DNA of 64,000 nucleotides from Lunularia cruciata (GCA_948567375.1 OX419755.1:35283001-35347000); one strand, 5' to 3'; numbered from the stretch's first letter, positions 1 to 13,026 are shown. Program-made: numbers and translations. Notes: a model not told the origin generated them from the letters alone.

Positions 1-389
1 ACAATCTTACTTCTGCGTAGAAACACAACCTGCAATACAGATGTCATTTATAAACAAAACAAGAAAACTTGTAACCTAGAATAACCACTGTTGCTCCTTC
101 TTAATTCTTGGCCATATCTTCGTAGTTTCTTGTACACTGTGTAATACAGACTTTAACTTGCCAATAGTGACAATAACAAGGACAAAATATCTTTCCATAT
201 CGAAAATGTATCTTATCTCAAATAAGTAATAAGTTTATGTATATGCTCCAATTATCTTCTCACTGTAGATCAACCTCTTTTCTTCTCTTAGTTCGTTATA
301 AGTTTGTCTAAATTCCTTTTATACATACACCATTTTACTATTATGTATATGGTTCTTCGATGAGTCGCAGACGCAAAGCTCTCGACTAA

Positions 390-530
390 CAGCGGACTGT
401 CTAACAAGCCAAAGAACACGAGATCACGAGATACTTTGTGGGTCCGAAAGGCCGGGGACAGTCTGACAACCCCAAAGAGCACGAGAACACTTCGTGAGTA
501 CTAAGGGGCCGGGAAACTGTCTGACATGAC
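390..530. repeat. Degenerate tandem repeat, period about 60
   Basis: Units share the series ac(t/a)gtct-acaa-cc-caaagagcacgaga followed by a ggccgg block. One runs about 392-453, a second 454-511, and a partial third starts at 512 (aaactgtctgacatgac). Spacing between the ggccgg blocks is 55-65 bases. No function is evident. Confidence 0.6.
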
Positions 531-647
531 AGGGGGACTTTAAAGAAACAAAGGAAACAAAATGAAAGAAAAGAAAAAGTGATGAAGGCAATGTGTAGTT
601 TTGCTTGTGTTTTACCATATCGGTATGGTATCGGTAATGTTTTAAAT

Positions 648-1312
648 TATCGGTAGGGCAAATTTTTCATATAGACTCTAGTGGGTCTTAGTTCCATTTT
701 ATATTTTTTTGTCTCTCCCTTTACGGGCTTGATGGGGTCTTCCTTTCCTTCATTTGTTCTACGCAGTCTCCTTTTCTTTTCTTGTTTTGCTTGTGTTTTA
801 CCCATCCCTTGGATGTGTAGTGTACGCCATAGTAGGTCGCAAGGTCTCCAAGTATAGGGGCATGCAAAGAGTGCACTTCTTTGTTCCTTTAGCCTTGGAG
901 TTATATAGAACAATTGAGTTATATGGAGCGATGGACACAACGTTCTACACATTGGTCAAGGAGTGTGTGAGAACTTATCATGTTATGTGCCAGGGATACC
1001 ACTCTCACTCTCATACTTTGTAGTATATTTTAGATAGCGTGTGTCCATTGTTCTACAGAGGACAATGGCAGGTGCAATCTATAGGAGAGCAATCACACTA
1101 GGTGATGCTTCTTCGGATACTCCAGTTGTTCGTAGACCACACGATTTGCACAGCTCAAATATCTTAGGTGCAATAGGGCAAATTTCTCATATAGACTCTA
1201 TTGGGGCTTAGCCCCATTTTACCTTTTTCATTACTCCTTGTATGGCTTGATAGTGCCTTCCCATCCTTCATATTTTCTATGCGGTAGTCCTTCAAAGTTT
1301 TGCTTGTCTCAT
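648..1312. repeat. Pair of 150-base direct repeats (TRIM-like)
   Basis: Bases 650-805 and 1,168-1,305 match over the whole unit: gggcaaatttttcatatagactcta, then ccattttat-ttttt, a ggcttgat block and an ending gttttgcttgt. The offset is about 518, leaving an internal stretch of about 360 bases. The ending gttttgcttgtgttttacc also occurs at 597-615. Short terminal repeats around a short non-coding core fit a terminal-repeat retrotransposon in miniature. I did not find a convincing primer binding site, so the class is inference. Confidence 0.4.
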
Positions 1313-3293
1313 CTTTTTCATACAAAGAACTAACTCTAGTAGTCTTGAGTTTAATAAGAGAGTACTTGAAATTAGAAGGGGTACAAGTTTTAAAACCATT
1401 TTTATAGAGTATTGGTACTACGAAATTTTCTCATAGGGTAGGGTTTTTTGTGAGATTGAAATCAAGTTTCTAAATTACTAGCATTTGCACCGTTATTTTT
1501 TCTTAAGAAAAGAATCAGAAGCACATAAAAGCGTCTTTATATAAAACCGAAAAGAAAGGATATTAGAAGTATTGAATATGAAAGGCACATTAGAGAATTT
1601 ATTTATTAACCTTTAAATGAACATAAGTAGGACAAAACATTATAAAAAAAAAGATTAAAAAAAAGACAATTTTGGGATGTTTGAAAAATGTATAAATCAA
1701 AGAACACGTTCTCTTATGGTGTAGGACAAAAAGTATAAAACATATTTGGATATAAATCATAAAATGCATTTATAGTAATGCTTATTTTTTATTCTTTGAC
1801 GATGTTTTCAATTTATTCCTCAGCAAGTTTCAAAGGAAATAAGTATTTTAATCGGACGCTCACCTGATTATATTTAAAGTATTCATTTACTGAATTCTCA
1901 AAGAAAACTCTAAGTAGATTAAAAAAGTTAGATACTGCATGAACTTATAGAAAATTGTGGAGATAAAACAGAAGCCAAAATTCACAATGGATTATTCTAA
2001 ATTTAGGTTAGAAAAATATAATTTTCAATAGAAATACTTAATTGGGTTTGAAGTCGTGTCGTGCTCAATGCTCAGTACAGACGTATTTACTTTACTGCAA
2101 CCGAGTTCTCATGAAATAACGAAGATGTGTTTCTGTTAGCATTGAGAGACTTTGATTCTAGCCTGGCATTAAGATTTGCGAGGGTCCTTTGGACAATTAA
2201 TAATCGTTGAGTTGGGGAAGTACTCATATATCAATCCACAACGTTCACACATAAACTCACGTTTCAAAGTTTGAAACCTTGACTTATCTAGGTTTGAAAG
2301 AACTATTTCGTCCTTGGGCATCTTCCAAAATGTGGGACGCGCTTATTTCTGTTAGGTAACATCAAGTAGCCACTTCCATGAATCTGGTTCTCGGAAATCA
2401 AGGTTTGAATAAGTCACAGATCGTTCTACATTACTAGGGACATGAGCAATGCGCTCTTGTTGGCAAAAGACTAATTGGCAATGTGCGTTATGTAGATATT
2501 ATACAGTAACCAAACTCTGTATAGGGGCCCTTTTACAGTGCACACATTACTTGCTCCAATCACCTAACGCAGTAAGAACCAGTATTATGGTTCTAGACTT
2601 TCCATATTATACAAGAAAAGTCTGCCAATGAAGATTTGGAATAGTTGCAGACATAGAGACTATGCTATTAAGTACGATGGCAAAGTGATCTAGACCGAAG
2701 AGAAACATAGGTTAAGAGTAAGGAGCGCGACACCGAATTGGTATAACAATGGAGCTTCCCACAAACCACATGCACGTTACTCCAAGAAACCAATCAATTG
2801 CAAACTCGACTGGCACAACGTTGCAATAGTTTATCAAGGGCCTATCGGATCTGCTCGCCCCGCTGGTAAATGGAAAATATTCACAGGTTAGGCTTCCAAT
2901 TTGCGTCCCAGAGTTCGGATCGTTACTCTACATATGACCATACTTATGATGGCAGAACGCCATCTGGGGGTGCTAAGACAATTAGTTGACCAGCCAAGAC
3001 TGATAAACCGAAACTAATGCTGATCTAATATCTGTGCAAAACTGTTGAGAACTTCAACAATGACTTCGCCTGTACTCTGCCTTCAGAGATTGCACGTTGT
3101 GTTAAGTGTGACCTTGGCTTCATGCCCTCCTTGCAAGCTCTGGGCAAGTAGATCAGGTTAAGCAGTGCAAGTTTCTCCCTAACTTGTTTACATGTATCTT
3201 AACGCACATAGCTAAAACTCACCTAGAACTCATTAAACTCACTAAAGAAAAGATCCTAACTCAACGGAATTTATGGAGCACGTCAAGAGGGTA

Positions 3294-5975
3294 CTAGCCA
3301 ATCCTATACTCTAAAAACATGCCCAGCTTTTGCAAGTGCATTTCATGAGTACCATAAAGAGGCTTCTTGCGGTTGAGCCAATCTCTCTCTGCTATCGTTG
3401 ATCCTTTGCCACCCGGTCCCGCCTGTAACATTTCATCACCGAATACGGAGACGATCTGGTACAAAGATGTACGGAGAACGTCAGCCATGGCATACGCTTT
3501 CTTGTGCATGACAGTCCTTTTACCAAAAGGGTAGCCTTGCCTCTTTCCGACCTCCATGAATGCACCCCTTGAGGGCACCGTCCATTTAATACTGTTTGGG
3601 ACAAATGTCACACCTCGAACACTACTTCTCCTACCAAGGTACACTTCTATCACGAGCAAACATGATAGAAGGGATGACACAACTGCAGTGTTGCAGCCAT
3701 GCAACTGTGCCACACCGTATCTGTCTTCAAATCGAGAACTTGCGGTCAAAGAGGCGACAGTCCTTGCACACCATGAACAGAGCTGCTCAAGACACAAAAC
3801 AAGGACCGTCAGATCATATTACTCCAGTCTCAATCTTCAAGGTCCATTAGTCGAGGAGGCTCGGATTGGGCTAATCATGCACAAAGATAGTAATTAGGGA
3901 GAATATTCGGCCATCTCTGTTAAACGATATGCAAATAAAAAATGAGAACTTGCCGCGTTCACTAACTCGTAAAGAAGCCAGATATATCCTACAGAGGAGT
4001 ACGTCGTTTGCTTTGCAACTAATTTAGGCTGAAGGCCTGGATCATAAACCTGGATGGGAGAAACGCATGAATTTAGATCCAACCTGAGAGTCTTGGAAGT
4101 AGCCTTTCACGTTCCCCAGCTGAAAGACGTACTGCCGGTTGTCCCCGGGAGAAGACTGCACCTGCTGCTTCAGAAGATCTGCACTCTTTTCGGTCTCACC
4201 CACTTCTAGTCCTTGAGCCAACGTAAGAGTGAGGTTGTCCAACTTCTTAAGACACGCACTGACAAGTCTCTTGTACGTATCTCCGGTTTCTTCAAAGAAT
4301 GCTGCCCGTCGCCAGATATCTACATTTGATTCAGCGACGAGGCAAAGATCCAAAAACGCATGATATTGAACCAAAGACGCATCGTCCGAACCCTCAATTG
4401 CCAGAAGTAGCAACTCTGAGGGATCTGTCTCTGCAGCAGCTGAGCCGAGAGGAGGGGCGAAGATGTGTCGTTTTGTGTGTATGACCTGTCATTTCGAACG
4501 ATAAAAGTCCATCACCAAGACCAATAAGCGCCTCAAATAATACAGTAAACCGGAGACCAGTTAGGACACTAAAAGAAGTCTGCTGCCAAGTGAACGTGGA
4601 AATGAAAACCGGCAAAAGAGAAGCCCCGTGGGGCATCGAAATTGGGGGCTACCAAGTCACAGCCTCACTCCTGAAAATTTCCCTTCTTGAGGAGATAGCG
4701 CACTTATCATACTAACCGCTCAATGATGATGAACCGTCCTGACACTTCTAGACTTAAGGATCAGAGTAGGTTGCCAAGAAAAGGACGAGCAAAGTGTGGA
4801 TATAGACTACAGCTGGAAACGCCCTCTATACTGTGGACGTCGGCAGACTCACATTTAAATTGGATGGAAGAATACGTGGACATGTCCAACATGAAAACGT
4901 TACCGATCCTGACAGGTACTAGTACACATATTCTGTGCGTGAGATGTTAAAAAACCAGAAAATATAAATAGCTAGACGGCATTTTGAGTTTGAAGTTACC
5001 TGAATCAGATGGTGGCATGCCTCCCAACTTAAAACCACAAAGAAAGCCCAGGCTGCAAACAGGAATTGCCACCAGACGAAGGAAAAGATATCGTTTCGCT
5101 TAGCATTGCTTGTAGCGGCTCCCATATCGGCAGGTAAGAACTGAGCAAAAGTTTCTCCAAGTGGCAACATGGCCAAAGACAAGTGTAAGCTCGTCCTCAT
5201 GGCCTTCGGAATCATCATCTTGAAGCCAAAGAATAACCGGCGCTGCACGGCCATTGAAAATCTTCATTAGCATCCAAATGACGCACACAACCACAAAAAT
5301 ATCATCATGCATGACAAATTCAGTAAACGGGAGTTGTAACGATTGAGAACAGTGAATCATCCTTTGTACCTGGATGATCGGGAAACAAAGGGTAACATCG
5401 TTGAAGTATAATTTCAGACCAGCGTACAAAAGACCTAGCGCAGCCCCTCGAATCCCAATGTCTAGTGCATTCAGTCTTCCAAGTGGTAAGTGAGTGGAAG
5501 ACATGATTGAGAGGAAAGCCACTATCCCTGAAATAAGACACATGATGGTAAACGAGATATAATCTAATGTGGTCCGAATTTTCCGCCTCAAATCAGAATT
5601 GTCACTAATGTTAGGGTCTGCACGCGAACGCCCCACACCATTTTTCCAGGCTAACCTGAATATTCCACCTAATATGTCTCCAAAAGAAGCAGCGTTGGAC
5701 TCTTCGGGCTCCGAAACAAATGTCTGTCCCGCCAGGAAGAGCACATGAGAAACCAGGAAGCACAAAAATCTAATTGCTGCCCAGATAGATGGCAGGAACC
5801 TGGACGACTCTTGCTGCCTCGCCTCCTTGCCCCCATAGCTACGAGAAAGCAGGGATGAAATGATTTCCCAAGTTAACCATACCACGCAACCAATGACAGC
5901 TTGCCAGACTCCACATCTCATCCATCTCTTCCCCACAACGTCTCTCCACACAAGAGGGGACACCGGAGATACCAT
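3294..5975 (-). CDS. NDC1: Nucleoporin NDC1, transmembrane ring
   Basis: Probable NDC1, the membrane nucleoporin that anchors the nuclear pore complex in the pore membrane. Four exons: 5975-5370, 5242-5000, 4485-4084, 3782-3294, all phase 0, GT-AG introns, 579 aa (plant NDC1 is usually 530-580). The N-terminal half has six hydrophobic spans, as expected for NDC1: about residues 22-39, one in the segment ending at LFLAGQTF, ISFTIMCLISGIVAF, GAALGLLYAGLKLYF, one after the exon 1/2 junction, and WWQFLFAAWAFFVVLSW. The soluble half carries motifs I associate with plant NDC1: LCLVAESNVDIWRRAAFFEE in exon 3, LCSWCARTVASLTA and AYAMADVLRTSLYQIVSVF in exon 4. The start is the first ATG (5973-5975); a stop lies upstream in frame just before 6,017. 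Identification rests on remembered family motifs and topology. Confidence 0.8.
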
Positions 5976-7686
5976 CGCAGAAACCAAGGTCGTCTTCCTC
6001 ACACGAGCAAGGATCACCTAGATACAGAAGTAGCTTCTTAGTCTTCTAAGACAGATGTTCTTTCCATTCTCTGCCCTAGTACTAGCTGCACATAGTAGCA
6101 CAATACTAGCTCACACTTGCTCAAAACCCCTCAATTTGCTGTTGCCATCACCTACTCTTCCCTGCCCCTGTTCTACAAACTCCTCTCGACACAAACATCT
6201 GCTGCACCGATTGCCGGAGGTGCAGAATTCGCCTCTCATCGAACAGGTCGATCAGGTCGTAAGTGAAATGAGATTCTTCTTTAGACGCAGCGCAGCCTAA
6301 GGGAGAGAATTTGACGGAGAGATAGGAGGGGTTTTGAAATTGGCACACATCTGAACTTAGGGAAAGAGAAGAGGCGGGAAAGCCAAGAGCTGCTGTCTGT
6401 CGTTAGTGCGTCTACTACAGTCTACTGCAGTACAGTTCTACAGTACTACGCGTGGTGGATTTCAGTCGGGTGACTTGTTGTCTGCACGAAGAAAGGTACT
6501 ACAGTACAGCCTCAGAGATGCCACTTGGCGCTTGCAACGCAATGGTGAACAGAATTCTCGTCGGCCTCTTGCACTTGAAGCACACTGTAGCTCAGGTGTC
6601 TCGAGTCATATCTTATGCTCTTATGGTGGAGAACTGATACTGCCGTTGTTTGCCTTCTCTGGCATGAACCTTAGTTCTGAAGAGCGAAGTTACTCCTCAT
6701 ACGACTAGAAGTGATGCTGAGCTGAAGATAAACTGGCATTCCGTTGTTTAAAGGCGTCTGAGCGTTGCCTAAGTGCCGTTTGTCTTGGTGGCCGAGATAC
6801 AGGCTCTCTAGACATATCCGGTGTATGCCTCGCTTGATTCATCTGTTCGACAGATGCTGATCGAGCAAGGGACGTAAAGGTTTCCCGTTCGGCTGGGACA
6901 GTCTAGATATTCGGCGTAGGGAAATCCAAATTTGAGAACTTTAAGTTGAGGTCAACGGCCCTTGCCGTTGATATCGACTCGCCGGATCGAGCATAGAAAT
7001 GTGAATTTCACGAGCCAAGGATGCTGAAGCCGCTGTTCGGGCTGGATGCATGACCTCAATAATCAGTAATGCCTTCAGTCTAAGTCATTTGCCCAGAGGT
7101 GCAGAGGAAACCAGCCTTGTTGGCAGATGCCGAAAACAGAAGTCGAACTCAGAGAACAAACGCTTGGCTGCTGGTTTACACAATCAGAGGCAAATTGGGC
7201 CCATAGAACAGCAGCATGGTAACTGCTGTTCTCATTCTTTTATTCCACAAGTGGCATGAAAAACTTCAGATGTACACGTTGGACATTCCATGCATTGATG
7301 AGTCAAAGTGGCGTAAGACTCGCATGCACTAACGCAACTCTTTGACTGAAGAAGTCAGCCCGCACTCAATCCAATCTTTATCTCCCCTTTTAAAGGTGAA
7401 TCCCTCCTTCTCGGCATGGGAGCCTTCTCCAAGAGCACCTTGACTCTTCCATGTGTAAATTGAACGTAGATAGCCAGGCTTGTAACAATCTGAATAAGAG
7501 ATATAATTCCAACATCCAAGAACTGGTAGATCATATTGAACGGGCAAAACCTTAGGCATCGCTATATGCTGACTTATTAATTTGCAATCAGATAGATTGA
7601 AATCATTTCTTGAAAAAATTAAACAGCCAAAGAATAACTAGAACTAGAGTTACACGGGAACGTAATACCTTTCAAGCTGCACTGAT
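5976..7686. other. Intergenic: NDC1 promoter side and SIS3 3' end
   Basis: Between the NDC1 start and the SIS3 stop codon. Bases 6,055-6,200 are pyrimidine-rich on the plus strand and may belong to the NDC1 5' leader or promoter. Open frames here (for example 6,406-6,708 plus and 7,329-7,559 minus) show no family motif and no splice context, so I left them out. The stretch just below 7,687 should hold the SIS3 3' untranslated region. Confidence 0.5.
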
Positions 7687-10600
7687 CTAAATCCGATCAA
7701 GAGGTGATCTATCTACTACGACCACCACGGGGTCAGTGTGATGTCTGGATCCCCCGGCACCACCGGAAGCGCCCAGAGTTTGGAAAGGGGAAGGGTCTCT
7801 GAAAGCAGTATCTGGAGGAGCCTCTGTATCACCAGAATTACCATCATCGACTTTCAGGGTCAAATTCAGAGAACTTTGATCAATCCCTTGAGATGTCTCA
7901 GTATAATTTGCTTCCTGAACTGGAACATTTGCAACAGGTTCCCCAGGATGTGGCTCTCGGCTGTGCATGGTCCGTAATAAATCCTGTAATCTTAAGAGAT
8001 TGCTTTGACCTACACCAGGTTGTGCTCTTATGAGCCGACTTCGGTTACTGGTAGAGGATGCTGACCCACCTTGACTACCTTCCATTCCTCCACTCCCAAT
8101 TCCATAATCACCTGTCGGATAAGGCTGAGACGGAGATGGTGTGCTAGCTGAGAAGTCCAGTTCTGGGAAGACGGGACTTCGACAGTGGGGGCATTTAATG
8201 TTCAGCCGCAACCACTCGTCAATACAAGCCACATGAAAGTTATGTGCGCATGGCAGGCCTCGCACCTGTAAAAGAAAAGATAACTCGTGGCATAAAATTT
8301 TCTTCTTTTGATACGTACGGTCAGTTGACACACGAGAGAAGGGGAGGCCAAGGCAAATGCTGAATATCTACATCTTGCAAGCTGTTGTCGAGTTATTTGT
8401 CCTAAGGAAGTCAGCAGATCATGAAACTATATTCAAATTGAACGAGTAAAAAACATGACATTTAAACAGACGCGTTGAAGTTCCTCCTCATATGAAAACT
8501 TACCTCAGTTCCGACTTCAAACTCATCGAGACAGATTGGACAAGCGGTACATTCTGTTGGGACCCCTTTCAACCGGAATCTGGGTAGCTCCTGGATAAGT
8601 TTCTCTACTTCCTCCCTCTGCTTGTACAGCAACACAAATTTCGAGATTTAGTTGGATTAAGTACGGTTTGGACAGGACAAATGGCTTTTAGCAATGGGAA
8701 GAAGTTCATTTAACCCAAGTAGTAAACCGGACTTGTTCCGAGAAACAAAGTACAACTCGTGATCCTTACTGAAAATCGGTAGTGGTAATCACGAAGTAGA
8801 ACGATCAGCGCTGACACTGTTACCCAATTTCACTGGCACTAGACGCTCTCACTATCTGCAGCATGCCGTGGTCATGATAGAAATTCAGCGAGGTCAATGA
8901 AGATCTAATCCCGTAAAGAACTGTACCTGTACAGGGGACAAATAGAGCCCAGGATGATAAGAGAGTGTATCATGCCCTCCTTGCCCTATAATGTTCTCCT
9001 GACCAGATGCCACCGAGAGAAATGCCCAGTCAGGCACCCTGATTAGCTCAAACAGCACCTGCACGTTACCGAATTAAGTGCATGGAATAAGTACATTCCA
9101 AAATCCATCTGTTGCATAATACAGAAATACGGGAAGACTAGGTAACACTATGAAGAACCCTTCAAAGTCTCCGTGCAAACTTGACTTCCTTTTGCGAATC
9201 ACCTTTCTGTTTTGAACCCGTAAAATTTTTCAGTAGGGGAATACAGAACCCGTTGCAGACAACCCGGTTCCATACCCACGTTATACCCTTTGAGTGATAA
9301 GTTGAAAAACATTCTAAACTTCTGCGAAACCAAAACTAGCACGATGGCAATGACCGTCGAATTCACAGTCTTGGTCTGAAATCTACACTTGCATCCCTAT
9401 GCAAGTGTAGATTTCCAAAACCCCAAAAACCCCAAGAACATATCAGATCAGATCACTGTGACAAGAAATAAAAGACAACTTTGAGGAGAGCAGCATTCGC
9501 TAAGCTCTACGTTAGTAATGGAGGCGCAGCACGACAAATTCAATCAAAACATCATCACAGAGGGAAACAGAGGGCTGAATGCACGGACGGGAGCAACTGA
9601 CGAGTGAAAAATGCACAAAAGTAATCACCTGGAACTCAGAGACTGGAGCGGACCCATGTGAAACTAACTGTAAGTGTGCTTGCCGCCTCAAAAGCCACTG
9701 CCAGCTCAAACAAGTTGAATAGGGTGAAAAGCAGTTCACATGTCTGTATCCTCAGACTCGAAGCTCAGTGCGACCAGAAATAAAGGACACAAACAAGTAA
9801 AATGAGATTAACCCTACTAGAGATACGATGACATGAGAGAAAGGTACCTTCCCGGCGGAGATGCAGGCCACGCAAATTAGTCCACAATAGCTGAAGACCA
9901 GCCATATTAAAAATCCCCACTTTTGACCCTCTTCGGGTAACTGCAGGGGCAAAAAGAGCACCGTCTGGTTGGTTTAGTTCTGGAAGGAGTTACAACTAGC
10001 AAACTAGGTATGACGAGCAATGGCCTCATGCTCGCAGTTAACTGGAAAGGGTTCTCAGCGCCTTATTTATCGACAATGGCAAGTAACTTATCCCAATATA
10101 ACCTAGTCGCTGTACATAGAAAATATGCATTGTATGACGGCAGCCAGAAAAGGAAGGCAATATCGGCTTCTCGCGCCATGCAGACTCACTCCAACATAGT
10201 TTGAGAATTATATACACGAGAAGGAGGAAGTCCTGGACGAAGTTTAAGATCTTACGCAAGTCTTGGCATCTGTGAACCAGAGGCTTCCGATGACAGTCCA
10301 AGCCCAAAGAAATGGGTAAAGGATAAAAGTGAGGAATGAAATAACCACCACTCTCCCTTTAAAGCGCGAATCCCTCTCGTCTCTACTAGCGTCCCTGTGA
10401 ACACAAGGTGGAGAAACATAAATACCGACTGGACCCAAAATTTCCAAATAACTGCTATGAACCCTAGAGACAGGGCAATGCTCGGCTGACTAAGAGTGAT
10501 TCTGAATACTCCAGACGAACCTTATGAAAAGTGTCTCAATCCTCAACCGATTGAGATAACGCTCCTAATACGAATTTCTCTCATTATACAAAAGAACATG

Positions 10601-11275
10601 TAACTTGAACTATATAGTAAGAAATATTATCAAGCAGATAAAGGACCATGTAAAAGCCGATGCAATTTCACCAAGTTCACTGGTGGCAACCAGTCAAAGG
10701 TCCAAGATCGTTCATCAGTTGGACTTTCTTTACAGCATACGTCGCAGTCACTCGGAAACGTAGCTGAAAGGCAAGAGAGTGATGGTAGAGTGCACTACTT
10801 ACGGTCCCATTCCCGCTGCCAGTCCATTGTCGATGAACATAAACACGCGAAAAAGGAAAACAGTTGCATAGTCGACCTACGTAACAAGAAATCATCACAG
10901 GTCTTCTCTCAGACACGATGAGTCACACGAGCAGCGCAAGAGATTTATAAACACGGATTATTACATCAGAACCTCCATGTCTGAAGAGTATTCTCAAAAT
11001 CCCAAAATCAGGCTATCGCAGTGAAGTATGGAGAATGTCTCGGAAGGCATACAGAAAAAAGAAACCATGAAATGCTTGGGAAAGGAAAGACGTACCACAA
11101 TCCATATGTGGAGTGGATAGATACATAGAGCATGGAGAATGTCTCAAAAGGCATACAGAAAAAATGAACCATGAAATGCTTGGGAAAGGAAAACGCACCA
11201 CAATCCATATGTGGAGTGGATAGGTACATTTGTTGTATCTCTCCCAATTCACTGATACCACAATACTTTTCGAAG
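7687..11275 (-). CDS. SIS3: RING-H2 E3 ubiquitin ligase SIS3-like (5' exon missing)
   Basis: Membrane RING ligase of the Arabidopsis SIS3 (SUGAR-INSENSITIVE 3) type, which promotes sugar responses in seedlings. Exons: 11275-11199, 10876-10803, 10394-10256, 9940-9848, 9697-9629, 9058-8927, 8617-8504, 8265-7687; frames join perfectly and give 424 residues. Conserved blocks in order: NWERYNKCTYPLHIWIV, FRVFMFIDNGLAAGMG, a membrane span ILYPFLWAWTVIGSLWF, EEGQKWGFLIWLVFSYCGL, IRVPDWAF, QELPRFRLKGVPTECTACP and the RING-H2 finger (CPIC...CAHNFHVAC...CPHC, C3H2C3). The Ser/Gly-rich tail after the RING is longer than in Arabidopsis. The first exon (expected to encode about 20 residues, ending one base into a codon) was not found in 11,276-14,500, so the start is unresolved. 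A partial copy of the first listed exon lies inside the next intron. Confidence 0.9.
9379..9414. repeat. Perfect 16-base inverted repeat, 4-base loop
   Basis: Bases 9379-9394 (aaatctacacttgcat) are the exact reverse complement of 9399-9414, separated by ccct. It lies in the SIS3 intron between the exons at 9058 and 9629. It would form a strong hairpin in DNA or in the intron RNA; it could also be a short palindrome or the relic of a foldback element. Confidence 0.85.
11027..11229. repeat. 103-base tandem duplication covering an exon end and donor
   Basis: Two adjacent copies, about 11,027-11,126 and 11,131-11,229, are over 90% identical by eye. Each holds the end of the SIS3 exon that reads YPLHIWIV, its GT donor and about 70 bases of intron. 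The upstream copy (11,131-11,229) belongs to the real exon, with donor GTGCGT. The downstream copy has donor GTACGT but no matching acceptor, so it sits as a decoy in the intron. Confidence 0.85.
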
Positions 11276-13003
11276 CTGATCAAGGACCACACTGACAAAA
11301 AAATAAAAGATCTAGGCGCATGGCTTCAGGGCACCGCTTGGTTTCAACAAAAAATGAACCTACTTACGTCCAGAGACGTAAAATGCAGAGACCTCCTCGA
11401 AAGTTCCCTGCACGTCATGTGCAGAGTTTCTATGCCGTCTACTCCGAAACGAGATCCAATACTGGTGGTCGGCATTTGATGCACATGAGCCAACTTCGTT
11501 CAATTGAGCTACCAAATTGGCCCACTTGTGTACCTTCTAGAACCAAAGTCACAAGCAGTTATAAACAGGTACCACTTATACGAAGAGTCGAAACGATACA
11601 GCAAAGGAAACGTCCGGTGCGAGAAGAACATGCTCCGCTAAAACACAAGCTACAGTAAAAGGATACACACTTGTGGCCAACATCGACAAGAAAAACCCAT
11701 CGAACCTGCATTCACCCGGAGCGAAACATGAGGGCAAGACCCCATATCGACTTTGGACTCTGAAAGTGTGACATGTGTAACGAGCTGAGGCTAATCAGGG
11801 GTCAGAAGTTTACACGACAAATGTGACCAGCTTCTATTCCTTGTATGAAGCTTTGTAGTGCTTTCAATCGACTTTGCTAAATTCCACTAGACGAAGTCAT
11901 CTTCGTTAGATGGCTATTCGTACTGAAAAAGTTAAACTAGACGATTGGTACGATAATCATTGGTCGTGCCCCACATTCTGGGCAGTTACCGTGGACGGTA
12001 TACTCAATAAGGCATCCCATGCTCGACTAAACCCTGCATCTGAATCTGAATCTGGATCTGGTTAGCGTGCAACGAGAGTGCGAGCAGGGGCCTATGTCGG
12101 CCTATGTCTAGTTGGCGACTACGACTTGATCGCATGACCTCAAGTGCAGTTAGTTGTGTCCCGGACATGCACTTTGCCGATGGAAAAGTGGCCGTAAACA
12201 AGTGTAGAAGCACTCGAACTTCCCGAAAGGTACCCTCAATTGAACCAAATTGCCACAAAGCCATAGGATGGCTACTTAGAGAAGGAAAGATGTAGTGCAG
12301 ATGAAAATCTGGCATATAACGGGGAGTCACACCAGGGCGGAAGCCATGTGGAAGCCATTCGCCGCCCACAGGATGGAGATCAGACTCACTGCATGTCCAG
12401 GTAAGATTCAGGACATCTTGTCTGAACTCAGCAGCGCTAACAATAGTTGCGATGACGTGACGCATCCGAGAAATATAGGAAATGTGAGTACCATCTGAAA
12501 TCCAACCCCCGGCCCATGGTGTTGCGCTCGGTGTTTGTAAAATTAGCCAAGAGCCAACTCTCTCCTGTCAATGATCATCCCTGGCTGTCCCTACTGCATT
12601 AAATAGGAATGCACAATCTGTGTACGAATAGTAGGAGCGGAGCAGAGCAGGAAAGAGAACCTCGCCTGTGTATATATCTCGAATACCGTTAAAGGCAGAA
12701 GGAATGCAAAACGTGCAGGAAGTTATGCCCTCGAATCCATGCTTGATTGGTGACAAGGGAGAGACGGGGAGCAAGAGGAGGGCAGGAGGAGAGGAGTCTT
12801 ACACGGATTTGACGAAAATAGAGATATGGGGAGACATAAGCAGGATAATGACTTCTTAGCAAGAACCGATGCAGCGGGCTTCGGGCGGGACTCAAGGTAG
12901 CCAAACATAAGGAGATAGTTGATGCTGATGACTTGGAACAGAAGTGATGACGATGCGGGCCACCGACTCAGTGCAGCAGCGACGATGAAGAGCTACAGAT
13001 GTA

Positions 13004-13026
13004 GAAGAAGAAGAAGAAGAAGAAGA
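13004..13026. repeat. (GAA)n microsatellite
   Basis: About seven to eight GAA units in a row on the plus strand. It precedes a long pyrimidine-rich tract. Confidence 0.9.

Larger units (their letters stand above)
1..3293. other. AT-rich intergenic region with short repeats
   Basis: No gene is recognisable here. The open frames are short (100 codons or fewer), lack coding character and overlap repeats. The first 1.3 kb holds a degenerate 60-base tandem repeat and a pair of 150-base direct repeats, listed separately. From about 1,320 to 3,290 I see only AT-rich single-copy sequence; the last few hundred bases probably include the NDC1 3' untranslated region and terminator. Confidence 0.6.

Noticed and set aside
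5973-6017. NDC1 start at a GTG at 6,015-6,017
   Set aside because: The frame opens there with GTG after a stop; the first in-frame ATG at 5,973-5,975 is the normal eukaryotic start.
12004-12465. 153-codon minus-strand open frame
   Set aside because: The C-terminal IQIQIQMQ is a translated hexamer repeat (gaatct) and no family is recognised.
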